The translations under genes and the position numbers were made by a program. The notes under the pieces are model-generated. The model saw only the letters and a list, made by a program, of their open reading frames with translations. It did no database searches and was not told where the DNA came from. This document shows, piece after piece, positions 1-6,550 of a stretch of DNA of 12,010 bases. Numbering within the stretch: position 1 is the first letter of the stretch; every line of letters starts with the position of its first letter. The stretch comes from an uncultured Collinsella sp. (GTDB lineage Bacteria; Actinomycetota; Coriobacteriia; Coriobacteriales; Coriobacteriaceae): the NCBI GenBank assembly GCA_958445895.1, contig CAUCTV010000036.1:1-12010 (forward strand). The letters run 5' to 3'.

Positions 1-1
1 G

Positions 2-211
2 CTCTTGTGCCTGCTGGCACACAACGCCGACAAGGTGCTGACGCACCAGTTTATCCTGCACGAGATTTGGGGCACGGCAACTAAGAGTGACCTGGCGAGC
101 CTGCGTGTCTTTATGGGCACGTTGCGTAAGAAGATCGAGTCCGATCCCGCGCACCCGCACTATATCCAAACGCACGTGGGTATTGGCTATCGCCTGGTCA
201 CCCAAGGCTAG
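2..211 (+). CDS. kdpE: KdpE-type response regulator, C-terminal DNA-binding domain (5'-truncated)
   Basis: Only the last 69 residues are in the window; the reading frame is open from base 2 and ends in TAG. What is visible is the winged-helix effector domain of an OmpR/PhoB-class response regulator. It includes the recognition-helix stretch LRVFMGTLRKKIE and the C-terminal wing ending HVGIGYRLV. The pattern KVLTHQFILHEIWG, then SLRVFMGTLRKKIESDP, then IGYRLV resembles KdpE, which with the sensor KdpD controls the Kdp high-affinity potassium ATPase. The receiver domain and the neighbouring kinase lie outside the window, so KdpE identity rests on this domain alone. Another OmpR-family regulator is possible. 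Confidence 0.72.
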   Translation, partial: LLCLLAHNADKVLTHQFILHEIWGTATKSDLASLRVFMGTLRKKIESDPAHPHYIQTHVGIGYRLVTQG

Positions 212-238
212 ATCGCCAACCACCATCCCAATATGAGT

Positions 239-304
239 TGCGGTGAAATACGGTCTAAATTTGCCTAATTCCAAGCAAAACAGTCCGTATCCCACCGCAT
301 TTTT
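239..304 (+). terminator. Long imperfect hairpin terminator after the KdpE-like gene
   Basis: Arms TGCGGTG..ATACGG (239-253) and CCGTAT..CACCGCA (285-299) pair over 7 + 6 bp with one 2-nt internal mismatch. A smaller TTTGC/GCAAA hairpin sits inside the loop. The right arm runs straight into five T (300-304). It lies between two convergent genes. The T-run is on the plus-strand side, so it most likely ends the response-regulator transcript. The long loop makes it atypical. Confidence 0.6.
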
Positions 305-305
305 G

Positions 306-2873
306 TTACTTGCCCTTGGGCTTGCTCGCGTAGAACTTCTTCTTTTTGGGCTTGCCGGCAGGGGAGGGTTTGGCGGCAAAGTTGGACTTGTCGTTGCCGG
401 CCTGCGCGTGCGCGGGTACTGCCGCACGGGGCTTGCGGGCCTCGGGGTTGCGCAGTTCCTCAACGCGCTCGGCAATTTCCTCGGCGCTAAAGCCGACCTC
501 GGCCATGGCGTCCTCGATGGGCAGGCGGCGCACGATGTAGCAGTGGTGCACCTTCTGGTTGCGTGCGAAGTCCTCGGGGATGGTCTGCGCCGTAATGTCC
601 TCCAGCACCACGCCCGCGCGTGCGAGCTTGCGCGTTTCGGGGCGGAAGCCTCGCAGGTTGCAGCTAAAGATGGCGTGGCCGCCCTGCGCGAGCAGGCGCG
701 ATACGCCGGCCAACAGCTCAACATGGTCGCGCTGGACATCCCAGGTGCGGCGGCCCATCTTGGACGAGTTCGAGAACGTGGGCGGGTCGACAAAGATCAA
801 GTCCCAGCGGTTGCGCGTCTGGCGCTGGTCGCGAATCCAGGCGAGCACGTCGTCGCGCACAAAATGATGCTGAGGCCCCACAAAGCCGTTCTGGCGCATG
901 TTGCGCTCGGCCCAGTCCAGGTAGGTGTTGGAGAGGTCGACCGTCACGGTCTCCTCGACGCCGCCATCGGCCGCGTAGCAGGTGGCAGTGCCGGTGTAGG
1001 CAAACAGGTTGAGGAAGCGGCGCGCCTGCTTGGCGTGCTCGCGCACCAGGTTGCGGGTGACGCGGTGGTCCAGGAAGATGCCCACATCCAGATAGTCGTC
1101 AAAGTTGACGGCAAAGGTGAGGCCGCCCTCTTCGATGAGCGGCAGGCGACGGCGCGCGATGTTGGCGCGTTCGCCCGATCCGCCCTTGCCGGCGCCCTGC
1201 TTGCCGTACTGCGAGCCGCCACGCGAACGCATGCGGGCCTTGGCGTGCACGTGTTCGGCCGGAACATCCAGGATGCGCGGCGCGATGGCCAAGATATCGA
1301 GCATGCGGGCCTGGGCCAGTGCGGGGTCGATGGTCTTAGGCGCGGCGTATTCGGCGATGACGAGCCAGCGGCCCGGCGTCTGCGGGCAACCCTCGTACAG
1401 ATCGATGGCGGCGGAGTAGTCGGGCAGGTCGGCATCGTAGACGCGGTAGCAGCTCACGCCCTCGCGCTTGGCCCACTTGCGGCGCAGGCGTGCGTTCTTG
1501 CGCAGGCGGTTGGCGAACTGCTCCGACTCGGGGATGAGCACGGGCAGCGGCTTGCCGTCGCCCAGGTCGAGCATGGCGGCAGGCTCGGGCATGGCGGAAG
1601 CGGTGGCTTTGTCGTTGACGTCGTTGGCATTCGCAACCTCGGCCTCGGCATCCGCGCTGGTCGCAGTCTCAAACGCTGCGGCGGCGTGGTCGAGAGAAGG
1701 CCAGACTTCGACGGTCGCCTCCTCGTTGTTGGGCATGACGGCAATGGAGCGCGCGGGCTCGGCATGGAGCGCGCGGGCCATAAGGCCGTCGCGGGTGAGG
1801 GCGGCGACCGGCGCGGCGGTAAGCTCGGGCGCGCGACGCAGCTCGCCGACCAGCGTCATGGCGTCATGCATAAGCGACAGCGGTGTCTCGGTCGTATCCG
1901 CGACGAGGGCGGCACCGGCGACGGCGCCCGCGTGGTCCAGTACGGTGGCGGACTTGGCGGCGCAAAAATCGACAAAGCGCTTGTAGCCGGCACATTTAAC
2001 CATGCGCTCAGCGGTCTTGCGGGCGGCGGGGTCAACATCCACGGCCACGATGCGCGCCTGGCGCTCGCGCGCTGCCGCCTCGCGCCCGCGCGCCTCGGCA
2101 AGCAGCTGCTCCCACAGGGCGGCATCGTGCAGCTGCCAGCCCTCAAAGCCCCAGCGCTCGCGTGCGACGCCCGGGGCGCGGTCGGTCAGAATGTTCACGG
2201 CCTCCAGCAGCAGGCCGCCGCCGGCGCACGAGGCATCGATCAGCGTGGGAAGGGCTTCGTTCTCGTAATCGTCGGCCGTCAGCTCGCGCTCGCATAGTGC
2301 GGTCCAGCCGACCTGCGCCAGCACCAGGGCGGCGTAGTCGGGGCGCAACACGTGTGCGCCCTCGCCGGCGCGAGTCGCTGCGGGCGGCAGGCGCTTGAAC
2401 AGCGGATCGCCCGAAAGGTCCAGGCTTATGCTCGCGCGGCGCTGGCGCAGCGAGAGCAGCAGGTGGACATCGGGGTCGGCGGCATCGACATCGGCGCGAC
2501 GGCCCGTGGCCTCGGCCAGGCGGTCGCACAGCGCGTCCTTGGCGCGCAGGGCCGAGAAGCGCGTGTTGCGCAGCCGCTCGGTCACGCCGCGGGCGGTGAT
2601 GGCAATGGTGGCACCGGGGCGAACGATGTTTTCCCAGGCAATGTCATAAACGCCGTCGTACAGCTCGTCGGCATCCTGCGCCTCAAAGCGCCCGAGCACC
2701 ACAAACACGCGGCTGGCCAGGCGCGACCACAGGCACGCGCGAAGGCCTTGCTCAAGCTCGCCCTCAAACGTGGCGCGGCCCTTCAGCCGGCGAACATGCG
2801 AAAGCCCGAGGCGTTTAAGCTCATCGGCGAGTGCGGACTCAAAGCCCTCGGGGCAGCTTGCGTAAAATTCCAT
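306..2873 (-). CDS. rlmKL: RlmKL-type bifunctional 23S rRNA methyltransferase with a degenerate RlmL half
   Basis: The protein is 855 aa, longer than E. coli RlmKL (about 700 aa). The start is the ATG at 2873-2871, preceded by AGAGAGG; the longer upstream frame has no support. In the family, the N-terminal THUMP-RlmL part makes m2G2445 and the C-terminal RlmK part makes m7G2069 in 23S rRNA. Visible here are a THUMP-like N-terminus (about residues 1-160) and an RlmL-like Rossmann domain (about 170-430). The RlmK domain has its SAM motif FLNLFAYTGTATC near 620-632 and FVDPPTFSNS around Asp696. In the RlmL half the family motif I CGSGT reads CAGGG (residues 216-220), and the catalytic NPPY motif is replaced by DTTETP at 326-331. 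An Ala-rich stretch precedes the conserved ANRLRKN. The tail is lysine-rich (GKPKKKKFYASKPKGK). RlmK activity is likely; RlmL activity is doubtful. Confidence 0.9.
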   Translation of the reverse strand: MEFYASCPEGFESALADELKRLGLSHVRRLKGRATFEGELEQGLRACLWSRLASRVFVVLGRFEAQDADELYDGVYDIAWENIVRPGATIAITARGVTERLRNTRFSALRAKDALCDRLAEATGRRADVDAADPDVHLLLSLRQRRASISLDLSGDPLFKRLPPAATRAGEGAHVLRPDYAALVLAQVGWTALCERELTADDYENEALPTLIDASCAGGGLLLEAVNILTDRAPGVARERWGFEGWQLHDAALWEQLLAEARGREAAARERQARIVAVDVDPAARKTAERMVKCAGYKRFVDFCAAKSATVLDHAGAVAGAALVADTTETPLSLMHDAMTLVGELRRAPELTAAPVAALTRDGLMARALHAEPARSIAVMPNNEEATVEVWPSLDHAAAAFETATSADAEAEVANANDVNDKATASAMPEPAAMLDLGDGKPLPVLIPESEQFANRLRKNARLRRKWAKREGVSCYRVYDADLPDYSAAIDLYEGCPQTPGRWLVIAEYAAPKTIDPALAQARMLDILAIAPRILDVPAEHVHAKARMRSRGGSQYGKQGAGKGGSGERANIARRRLPLIEEGGLTFAVNFDDYLDVGIFLDHRVTRNLVREHAKQARRFLNLFAYTGTATCYAADGGVEETVTVDLSNTYLDWAERNMRQNGFVGPQHHFVRDDVLAWIRDQRQTRNRWDLIFVDPPTFSNSSKMGRRTWDVQRDHVELLAGVSRLLAQGGHAIFSCNLRGFRPETRKLARAGVVLEDITAQTIPEDFARNQKVHHCYIVRRLPIEDAMAEVGFSAEEIAERVEELRNPEARKPRAAVPAHAQAGNDKSNFAAKPSPAGKPKKKKFYASKPKGK

Positions 2874-2900
2874 GGGTGACCTCTCTGGTTGCGTCGCTCC

Positions 2901-2928
2901 ATTATATGATGGATGCTTCGTTTGCCAT
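2901..2928 (-). promoter_or_regulatory. Sigma70-like promoter of rlmKL
   Basis: On the minus strand, ATGGCA (2928-2923) and a perfect TATAAT (2906-2901) are separated by 16 bp, about 27 bp upstream of the ATG. This would give a very short leader carrying only the AGAGAGG ribosome-binding site. The same AT-rich patch holds TATGAT (2905-2910) on the plus strand, a possible -10 for the divergent HAD gene. I saw no convincing plus-strand -35. The two divergent promoters would overlap. Confidence 0.5.
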
Positions 2929-2948
2929 CGCCCTCGAAAGGAACCCAT

Positions 2949-3776
2949 ATGATTGATGCGTGCCCCGATTCCGCTGTGCTCTTTTTTGACGTGGACGGCA
3001 CGCTGACGTATTTCGATCCCGACGATATGACCGATAAGGACTTTTCGGCGGTTCGTCCCTCGCAGACGGTGGTTGAGGCGTTCCGTGCACTGCGCGATGC
3101 GGGGCACAAGGCATTTATCTGCACGGGCCGCCCCCTGTGGCTTATCGCCGATAGCCTGCGCGCGCTCGACCCGGCGGGTATCGTTGCCATGGCGGGCGCC
3201 ACGCTTGAGGTCGAGGGGCGTGTGGTGCACGAGGATTGCTTTGACGAGGACATTGTTGAGGAGCTCGCGCGTCGCATTACTGTGGCGGGCGGCGAGGCGT
3301 TGTTCGAGACGAACGGTGCCACCTATTCACTTGAGCCAGTTGGTGTCGAACAGTCATTTCTGCTAGGCGCCGGCGTGGTGCATGGCGTTGATCAGATGCG
3401 TGTCGATGGCCGCTTGCGCGTGGGCAAGGTGTGCATTAACGCGTGCAACCTGGCTCGCGTAGCCAACGACGACGGCTTTATCGATCGCGAGTTTGAGCTG
3501 TGCAACACCGGTGGTCAGAATCGCGAGCTGAGCCCCAAGGGCATCGACAAGGGCGTGGGCGTGGCGCGAGCGCTGGCATATCTGGGCCGCGAGGGAAATG
3601 CGCGCACCTTTGGCTTTGGCGATTCGGGCAACGACCTGGGCATGCTCGCTGCCGTCGAGACGGCTGTCGCCATGGGCAACGCCATGCCCGAGGTCAAGAC
3701 GGTCGCCGACTACGTGACCGACGATGTCGCACACGACGGTACCGTCACCGCGATGCAGCATTTTGGGTTGATTTAA
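2949..3776 (+). CDS. HAD-superfamily (Cof-type, IIB) phosphatase
   Basis: The protein is 275 aa. The ATG at 2949 is preceded by GAAAGGA with good spacing; in-frame codons further upstream lack such a site. All four HAD signatures are present: motif I DVDGTLT (Asp14, Asp16), motif II ICTGRP (Thr59), motif III Lys in SPKGIDKG (Lys197 or Lys201), and motif IV GDSGND (Asp225, Asp229). The large cap between motifs II and III, together with the GDSGNDLGML signature, is typical of Cof-type HAD-IIB hydrolases. These dephosphorylate sugar phosphates and similar small molecules in the cytoplasm. The substrate cannot be read from sequence. It is transcribed away from rlmKL and converges on the DeoR gene. 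A role in sugar-phosphate detoxification near the sugar locus is possible but unproven. Confidence 0.88.
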   Translation: MIDACPDSAVLFFDVDGTLTYFDPDDMTDKDFSAVRPSQTVVEAFRALRDAGHKAFICTGRPLWLIADSLRALDPAGIVAMAGATLEVEGRVVHEDCFDEDIVEELARRITVAGGEALFETNGATYSLEPVGVEQSFLLGAGVVHGVDQMRVDGRLRVGKVCINACNLARVANDDGFIDREFELCNTGGQNRELSPKGIDKGVGVARALAYLGREGNARTFGFGDSGNDLGMLAAVETAVAMGNAMPEVKTVADYVTDDVAHDGTVTAMQHFGLI

Positions 3777-3777
3777 T

Positions 3778-3818
3778 AAATGGCCGGGTCGCCCGCAGTG
3801 GGGGCGACCCGGCCATTT
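3778..3818. terminator. Perfect 17-bp hairpin shared by two convergent genes
   Basis: AAATGGCCGGGTCGCCC (3778-3794) pairs without mismatch with GGGCGACCCGGCCATTT (3802-3818) around a 7-nt loop. It starts 1 base after the HAD stop and ends 3 bases before the DeoR stop, so it probably serves both transcripts. The minus-strand side continues TTTATTAAAT and the plus side has ATTT then TATTTT, so U-rich tails exist both ways, better on the minus strand. Confidence 0.85.
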
Positions 3819-3821
3819 GAG

Positions 3822-4613
3822 CTATTTTGCAATATAGAGCTTGGGATGACTGCGACTGCTCTCGATCGCCGCCGTCATGATGCCCTCGTCGTCTCCATCA
3901 ACGATGATGCCGTCGAGGTCATCGATCTGCGCGGACTGATAAAAACTGGTCTTGTTGAACTTTCCCTGGTCAACCATCATGTAGCCCTGGTTTGAGTTGG
4001 TAAGGTACATATGCTTGATCATGGCCGAGAAGTCGTGCTCGACGGTAAAACCGTGGTCGGGGTGGAATCCGTCGGCACTGACAAACGCCTTGTCGGCATG
4101 TAGTTTGCTCATGCAGTCGAGCGTTAGTGCGCCCGCGAGATAGAGGTGGCCCTTGCGCACGGAGCCGCCCAGCAGCACTACCGAAGCATTGGGGAGATTG
4201 AAGCTGGCGTAGTTCGCGATTGCAAGATCGCCGGTGATAATGGTGATCTCACGCTTGTCCATGAGGGCCTTAGCGAAGTAAAAGCCTGTGGTGCCGATAT
4301 CAATTACCAGAACATCGCCATCATCAACAAGAGTTGCTGCGGTTGCGGCGATGGCTTCCTTGGCCTCGACTTGGACATTGATGCGCTCCTCGGGATACGA
4401 GATTGCGTTGGAGCGAGAAAGCGATACCGCTCCGCCGCGTACGCGACGCAGCTTGCCTTCGGATTCCAGCGAGATGAGGTCGTGTCGTGCGGTGACTTCC
4501 GAAACCGAAAAACGGCGAACGATGTCGGATACCGAGATATTTGGCTTTTCGGCCAGCCAATTCATGATAAATCGCTGACGCTCGGCCGGTGAAAGGTCTG
4601 AAGTAGATGCCAT
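3822..4613 (-). CDS. DeoR-family transcriptional regulator of the aldolase-PTS locus
   Basis: The protein is 263 aa, the usual DeoR-family size (about 250-260). The start is the ATG at 4613-4611 with AAAGGAG just upstream. The N-terminal helix-turn-helix (about residues 10-60) includes ISVSDIVRRFSVSEVTARHD, then the family signature LRRVRGGAVS. The C-terminal DeoRC sensor domain (about 75-240) includes DIGTTGFYFAKAL and ADKAFVSADG. Such domains usually sense a phosphorylated sugar, and most members are repressors. The gene is divergent from the aldolase-PTS operon across 348 bp full of inverted and direct repeats, so it very likely controls that operon and itself. The effector is unknown; a phosphorylated product of the PTS is the natural guess. 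Confidence 0.92.
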   Translation of the reverse strand: MASTSDLSPAERQRFIMNWLAEKPNISVSDIVRRFSVSEVTARHDLISLESEGKLRRVRGGAVSLSRSNAISYPEERINVQVEAKEAIAATAATLVDDGDVLVIDIGTTGFYFAKALMDKREITIITGDLAIANYASFNLPNASVVLLGGSVRKGHLYLAGALTLDCMSKLHADKAFVSADGFHPDHGFTVEHDFSAMIKHMYLTNSNQGYMMVDQGKFNKTSFYQSAQIDDLDGIIVDGDDEGIMTAAIESSRSHPKLYIAK

Positions 4614-4961
4614 ATGCCGCTCCTTTTGAACAAAAGGTAAAAGATGCGCCTTTCGTAATCGAAATATAACGTATCGATATGAAAAGAACAAGGCAAATTC
4701 GAATGAATCAAAAGAACGGAATGGCATGTCACAAATGCATGCGTAGCAGATAGTTCGCACGTAAACGGGCTATAAAGAGTCTCATTCTGAAGGTGCCGCC
4801 CAAAAGAAGTACGTTCACGCCCGATATTCGACCGTTCACGGAAAGTTGACAATTGAGCTTTCGATAGCTTTTGAAATGGTTTATAAAAGAAAACCGAAAA
4901 GCTTTTGAAACAAAGAAGAAGGCTTTCGATAGCAATAGTGTTAGATGAGAAAGGACCGAAC
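4614..4961. promoter_or_regulatory. Divergent control region between the DeoR gene and the aldolase-PTS operon
   Basis: This AT-rich 348-bp gap has no gene of its own. From left to right it holds: the inverted repeat CCTTTTG-AA-CAAAAGG (4622-4637) over the DeoR ribosome-binding site; TTTCG-TAAT-CGAAA (4651-4664) against the DeoR -10; direct repeats CGTTCACG at 4812-4819 and 4833-4840, 21 bp apart; TTGACA (4846-4851), a possible -35 without a good -10; and CTTTYGA direct repeats starting at 4858, 4868, 4902 and 4923. The copies at 4857-4868 and 4922-4933 are identical over 12 nt (GCTTTCGATAGC). TTTATAAAAG at 4881-4890 is an alternative -10 for the operon. The repeats are candidate DeoR operators. 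Confidence 0.6.
4663..4691 (-). promoter_or_regulatory. Sigma70-like promoter of the DeoR gene
   Basis: On the minus strand, TTGTTC (4691-4686) and TATATT (4668-4663) are separated by exactly 17 bp and point at the DeoR gene. The palindrome TTTCG-TAAT-CGAAA (4651-4664) overlaps the edge of the -10 and covers the expected start of transcription. This fits autorepression. Confidence 0.55.
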
Positions 4962-5672
4962 ATGGCGATCAAGGTGTTTGCCGACGGCGCTAACCTCGAG
5001 GGCATGCTTGACATGCATGACAATGGCAACGTTCAGGGCTTCACGACCAATCCTTCCCTTATGAAGGCCGGCGGCGTGACCGACTACCGCGCTTTTGCCA
5101 AGACGGTTCTTGAGCACATTACTGATGTGTCGGTCTCTTTTGAGGTATTCGCCGACGACGAGGCGGGTATGGAAGCCGAGGCTCGCGAGATCGCAACCTG
5201 GGCAGACAACGTCTACGTTAAGATCCCGGCGCTCAACACCAAGGGTGAGTCCACTGCCGCGCTGGTCAAGCGCCTTTCTGCCGACGGCATCAAGGTGAAT
5301 GTCACCACTATCTTCACGCCCGAGCAGGTCGACGAGTTTGTCGATGCCGTCTCTGCTGAGACCCCCTCTATTCTGTCCATCTTTGCCGGTCGCATTGCCG
5401 ATACCGGCGTCGATCCGCTGCCCCTCATGGCGGAGTCCGTAAAGAAGGCTGCCGTTAAGCCTGCTGCCGAGGTTCTCTGGGCGTCTACGCGCGAGGTCCT
5501 CAATATCTTCCAGGCGGAGTCCGTTGGCTGTCAGATCATTACGGTCCCCAATGCCCTTCTTGCCAAGCGCAAGAATTTCGGGAAAGATTTGCTTGAGTAC
5601 TCGCTTGATACGGTCAAGGGCTTTGCCCGCGACATTCAGGCGCTTGGTTTTCATATCCTGCCCGAGGAGTAG
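4962..5672 (+). CDS. Transaldolase/fructose-6-phosphate aldolase-family enzyme, copy 1 (first gene of PTS operon)
   Basis: The protein is 236 aa, close to the small TAL/FSA family (about 212-220 aa). The ATG at 4962 has GAAAGGA upstream. Family landmarks are Asp8, TTNPS (Asn30), the Schiff-base lysine Lys87 in YVKIP, Arg144 in FAGRI and Ser175 in WASTRE. At the two positions that separate the activities, Glu61 replaces the Gln of E. coli FSA and Phe118 (in TTIFTPEQ) replaces its Tyr. Both are the transaldolase states. It may therefore transfer dihydroxyacetone units between sugar phosphates rather than freely cleave fructose-6-phosphate; the true substrate is unknown. It is 9 bp ahead of PTS IIA, so surely cotranscribed. 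A paralogue lies at 8267-8971, about 82% identical by hand alignment. Confidence 0.9.
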   Translation: MAIKVFADGANLEGMLDMHDNGNVQGFTTNPSLMKAGGVTDYRAFAKTVLEHITDVSVSFEVFADDEAGMEAEAREIATWADNVYVKIPALNTKGESTAALVKRLSADGIKVNVTTIFTPEQVDEFVDAVSAETPSILSIFAGRIADTGVDPLPLMAESVKKAAVKPAAEVLWASTREVLNIFQAESVGCQIITVPNALLAKRKNFGKDLLEYSLDTVKGFARDIQALGFHILPEE

Positions 5673-5681
5673 GGGACGAGC

Positions 5682-6128
5682 ATGCTGACCGATCTTCTTA
5701 AGCCCGAGCTTGTTGCCTGCCACGTCGAGGCCTCCGACTGGGAGGAAGCGATCAAGGCATGCGGTAAGTTGCTCGTAGACGCTGGCAAATGCGACCAGAG
5801 CTATGTTGACGCCATGATTTCATCGGTTCACAAATTCGGCCCCTATATGGTCTTGGAAGAGGGCATCGCCATGCCCCACGCTCAGGCAGATGGCAATGTG
5901 AGTGAAGCGGGGATCTGTATCGTCACGCTTGACCCTGCCATTGCGTTTGGACACGAGGATTTCGATCCGGTTCACGTGCTCGTGGGTATTTGCGCACCCG
6001 ACCCCAAGGCTCATCTTGGCTGCTTGGCGGAGCTTTCGCAGATGTTCGAGGACGAGGACTGCGTTGCCAAGCTCAGCGCATGCGATACGCCCGAGCAGGT
6101 TTTGGAGACCATGCGTTCATTCTTTTAG
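5682..6128 (+). CDS. PTS EIIA, ascorbate (UlaC) type
   Basis: The protein is 148 aa, one PTS_EIIA_2 domain, close to UlaC length (154 aa). It accepts phosphate from HPr and passes it to the EIIB protein in the cytoplasm. The active-site histidine is His66 in GIAMPHAQ. The flanking FGPYMVLEEGIAMPH and the later FEDED match UlaC-like proteins better than fructose or mannitol EIIA domains. The ATG at 5682 follows AGGGG just after the aldolase stop. A 75-nt gap with two hairpins separates it from EIIB. The class is clear; the sugar is not. Confidence 0.92.
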   Translation: MLTDLLKPELVACHVEASDWEEAIKACGKLLVDAGKCDQSYVDAMISSVHKFGPYMVLEEGIAMPHAQADGNVSEAGICIVTLDPAIAFGHEDFDPVHVLVGICAPDPKAHLGCLAELSQMFEDEDCVAKLSACDTPEQVLETMRSFF

Positions 6129-6140
6129 GCCTTAATGGCA

Positions 6141-6180
6141 CGGCGATGCGTCGCCGCTTTTGGATAGACGGAAAACCGTC
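6141..6180 (+). promoter_or_regulatory. Two tandem hairpins between EIIA and EIIB
   Basis: CGGCGA-TGCG-TCGCCG (6141-6156) is a perfect 6-bp stem followed by CTTTTGG. GACGG-AAAA-CCGTC (6167-6180) is a perfect 5-bp stem ending 7 nt before the GGAGAGGAAGG ribosome-binding site of EIIB. They could act as a partial terminator, an mRNA processing or stabilising site, or a translation modulator. Function is inferred from position only. Confidence 0.45.
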
Positions 6181-6203
6181 ACGTGTAGGAGAGGAAGGTT
6201 GCC

Positions 6204-6479
6204 ATGCATATCATCACCGTATGCGGAAACGGCATCGGGTCCAGCCTGATGCTCGCTGGCAAAGTCGAGGAGCTTTGCGAGGAGGAGGGCATCAAGGCCG
6301 ACGTTGAGTCTATGGACCTGAACGGTGCTTCTTCCGCAAATCCGGATCTGTTCATCACCGTTAAAGAACTCGCCCCCGAGCTCCACGGCAACGTTGTGAT
6401 CGTTCGCAGCTATGTGAACAAGAAGAAGATCCGCGAAGACGCCCTCGAGGCAATCAAGGCGGCCGCCGCTAACGCCTAA
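6204..6479 (+). CDS. PTS EIIB, lactose/galactitol/ascorbate (UlaB) type
   Basis: The protein is 91 aa, a complete single-domain EIIB (family about 90-105 aa). It is a soluble carrier that takes phosphate from EIIA on a cysteine and hands it to the sugar bound by EIIC. The phosphorylated residue is Cys7 in the N-terminal P-loop VCGNGIGSS, typical of the UlaB/GatB superfamily. The strong ribosome-binding site GGAGAGGAAGG precedes ATG 6204. It sits between EIIA and EIIC, as expected for an ascorbate-type PTS. Confidence 0.92.
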   Translation: MHIITVCGNGIGSSLMLAGKVEELCEEEGIKADVESMDLNGASSANPDLFITVKELAPELHGNVVIVRSYVNKKKIREDALEAIKAAAANA

Positions 6480-6493
6480 AGCGGCACAAAAAA

Positions 6494-6526
6494 GGGCGGT
6501 TCCCTGTGGAAGAGGGAAACGCGCCC
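6494..6526 (+). promoter_or_regulatory. Hairpin between EIIB and EIIC
   Basis: GGGCG-GTTCCCT (6494-6505) pairs with AGGGAA(A)C-(G)CGCCC (6513-6526) around a 7-nt loop, with bulged bases on the right arm. No T-run follows, so it is not a standard terminator. It lies just before the EIIC ribosome-binding site (AGAAAGGAAG, 6536-6545). It is a plausible mRNA stability or processing element. Confidence 0.4.
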
Positions 6527-6550
6527 ACGTTAGAGAGAAAGGAAGCGCAG

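Noticed and set aside
243..2297. A 684-codon open frame on the plus strand opposite rlmKL
   Set aside because: It is fully antisense to a well-recognised gene, has no ribosome-binding site or family motifs, and is Gly/Ala/Val/Arg-rich, as expected from a mirrored GC-rich gene.
4905..4961. N-terminal extension of aldolase copy 1
   Set aside because: The GAAAGGA ribosome-binding site lies inside this extension and copy 2 begins at the equivalent MAIKVFADG, so ATG 4962 is the start.
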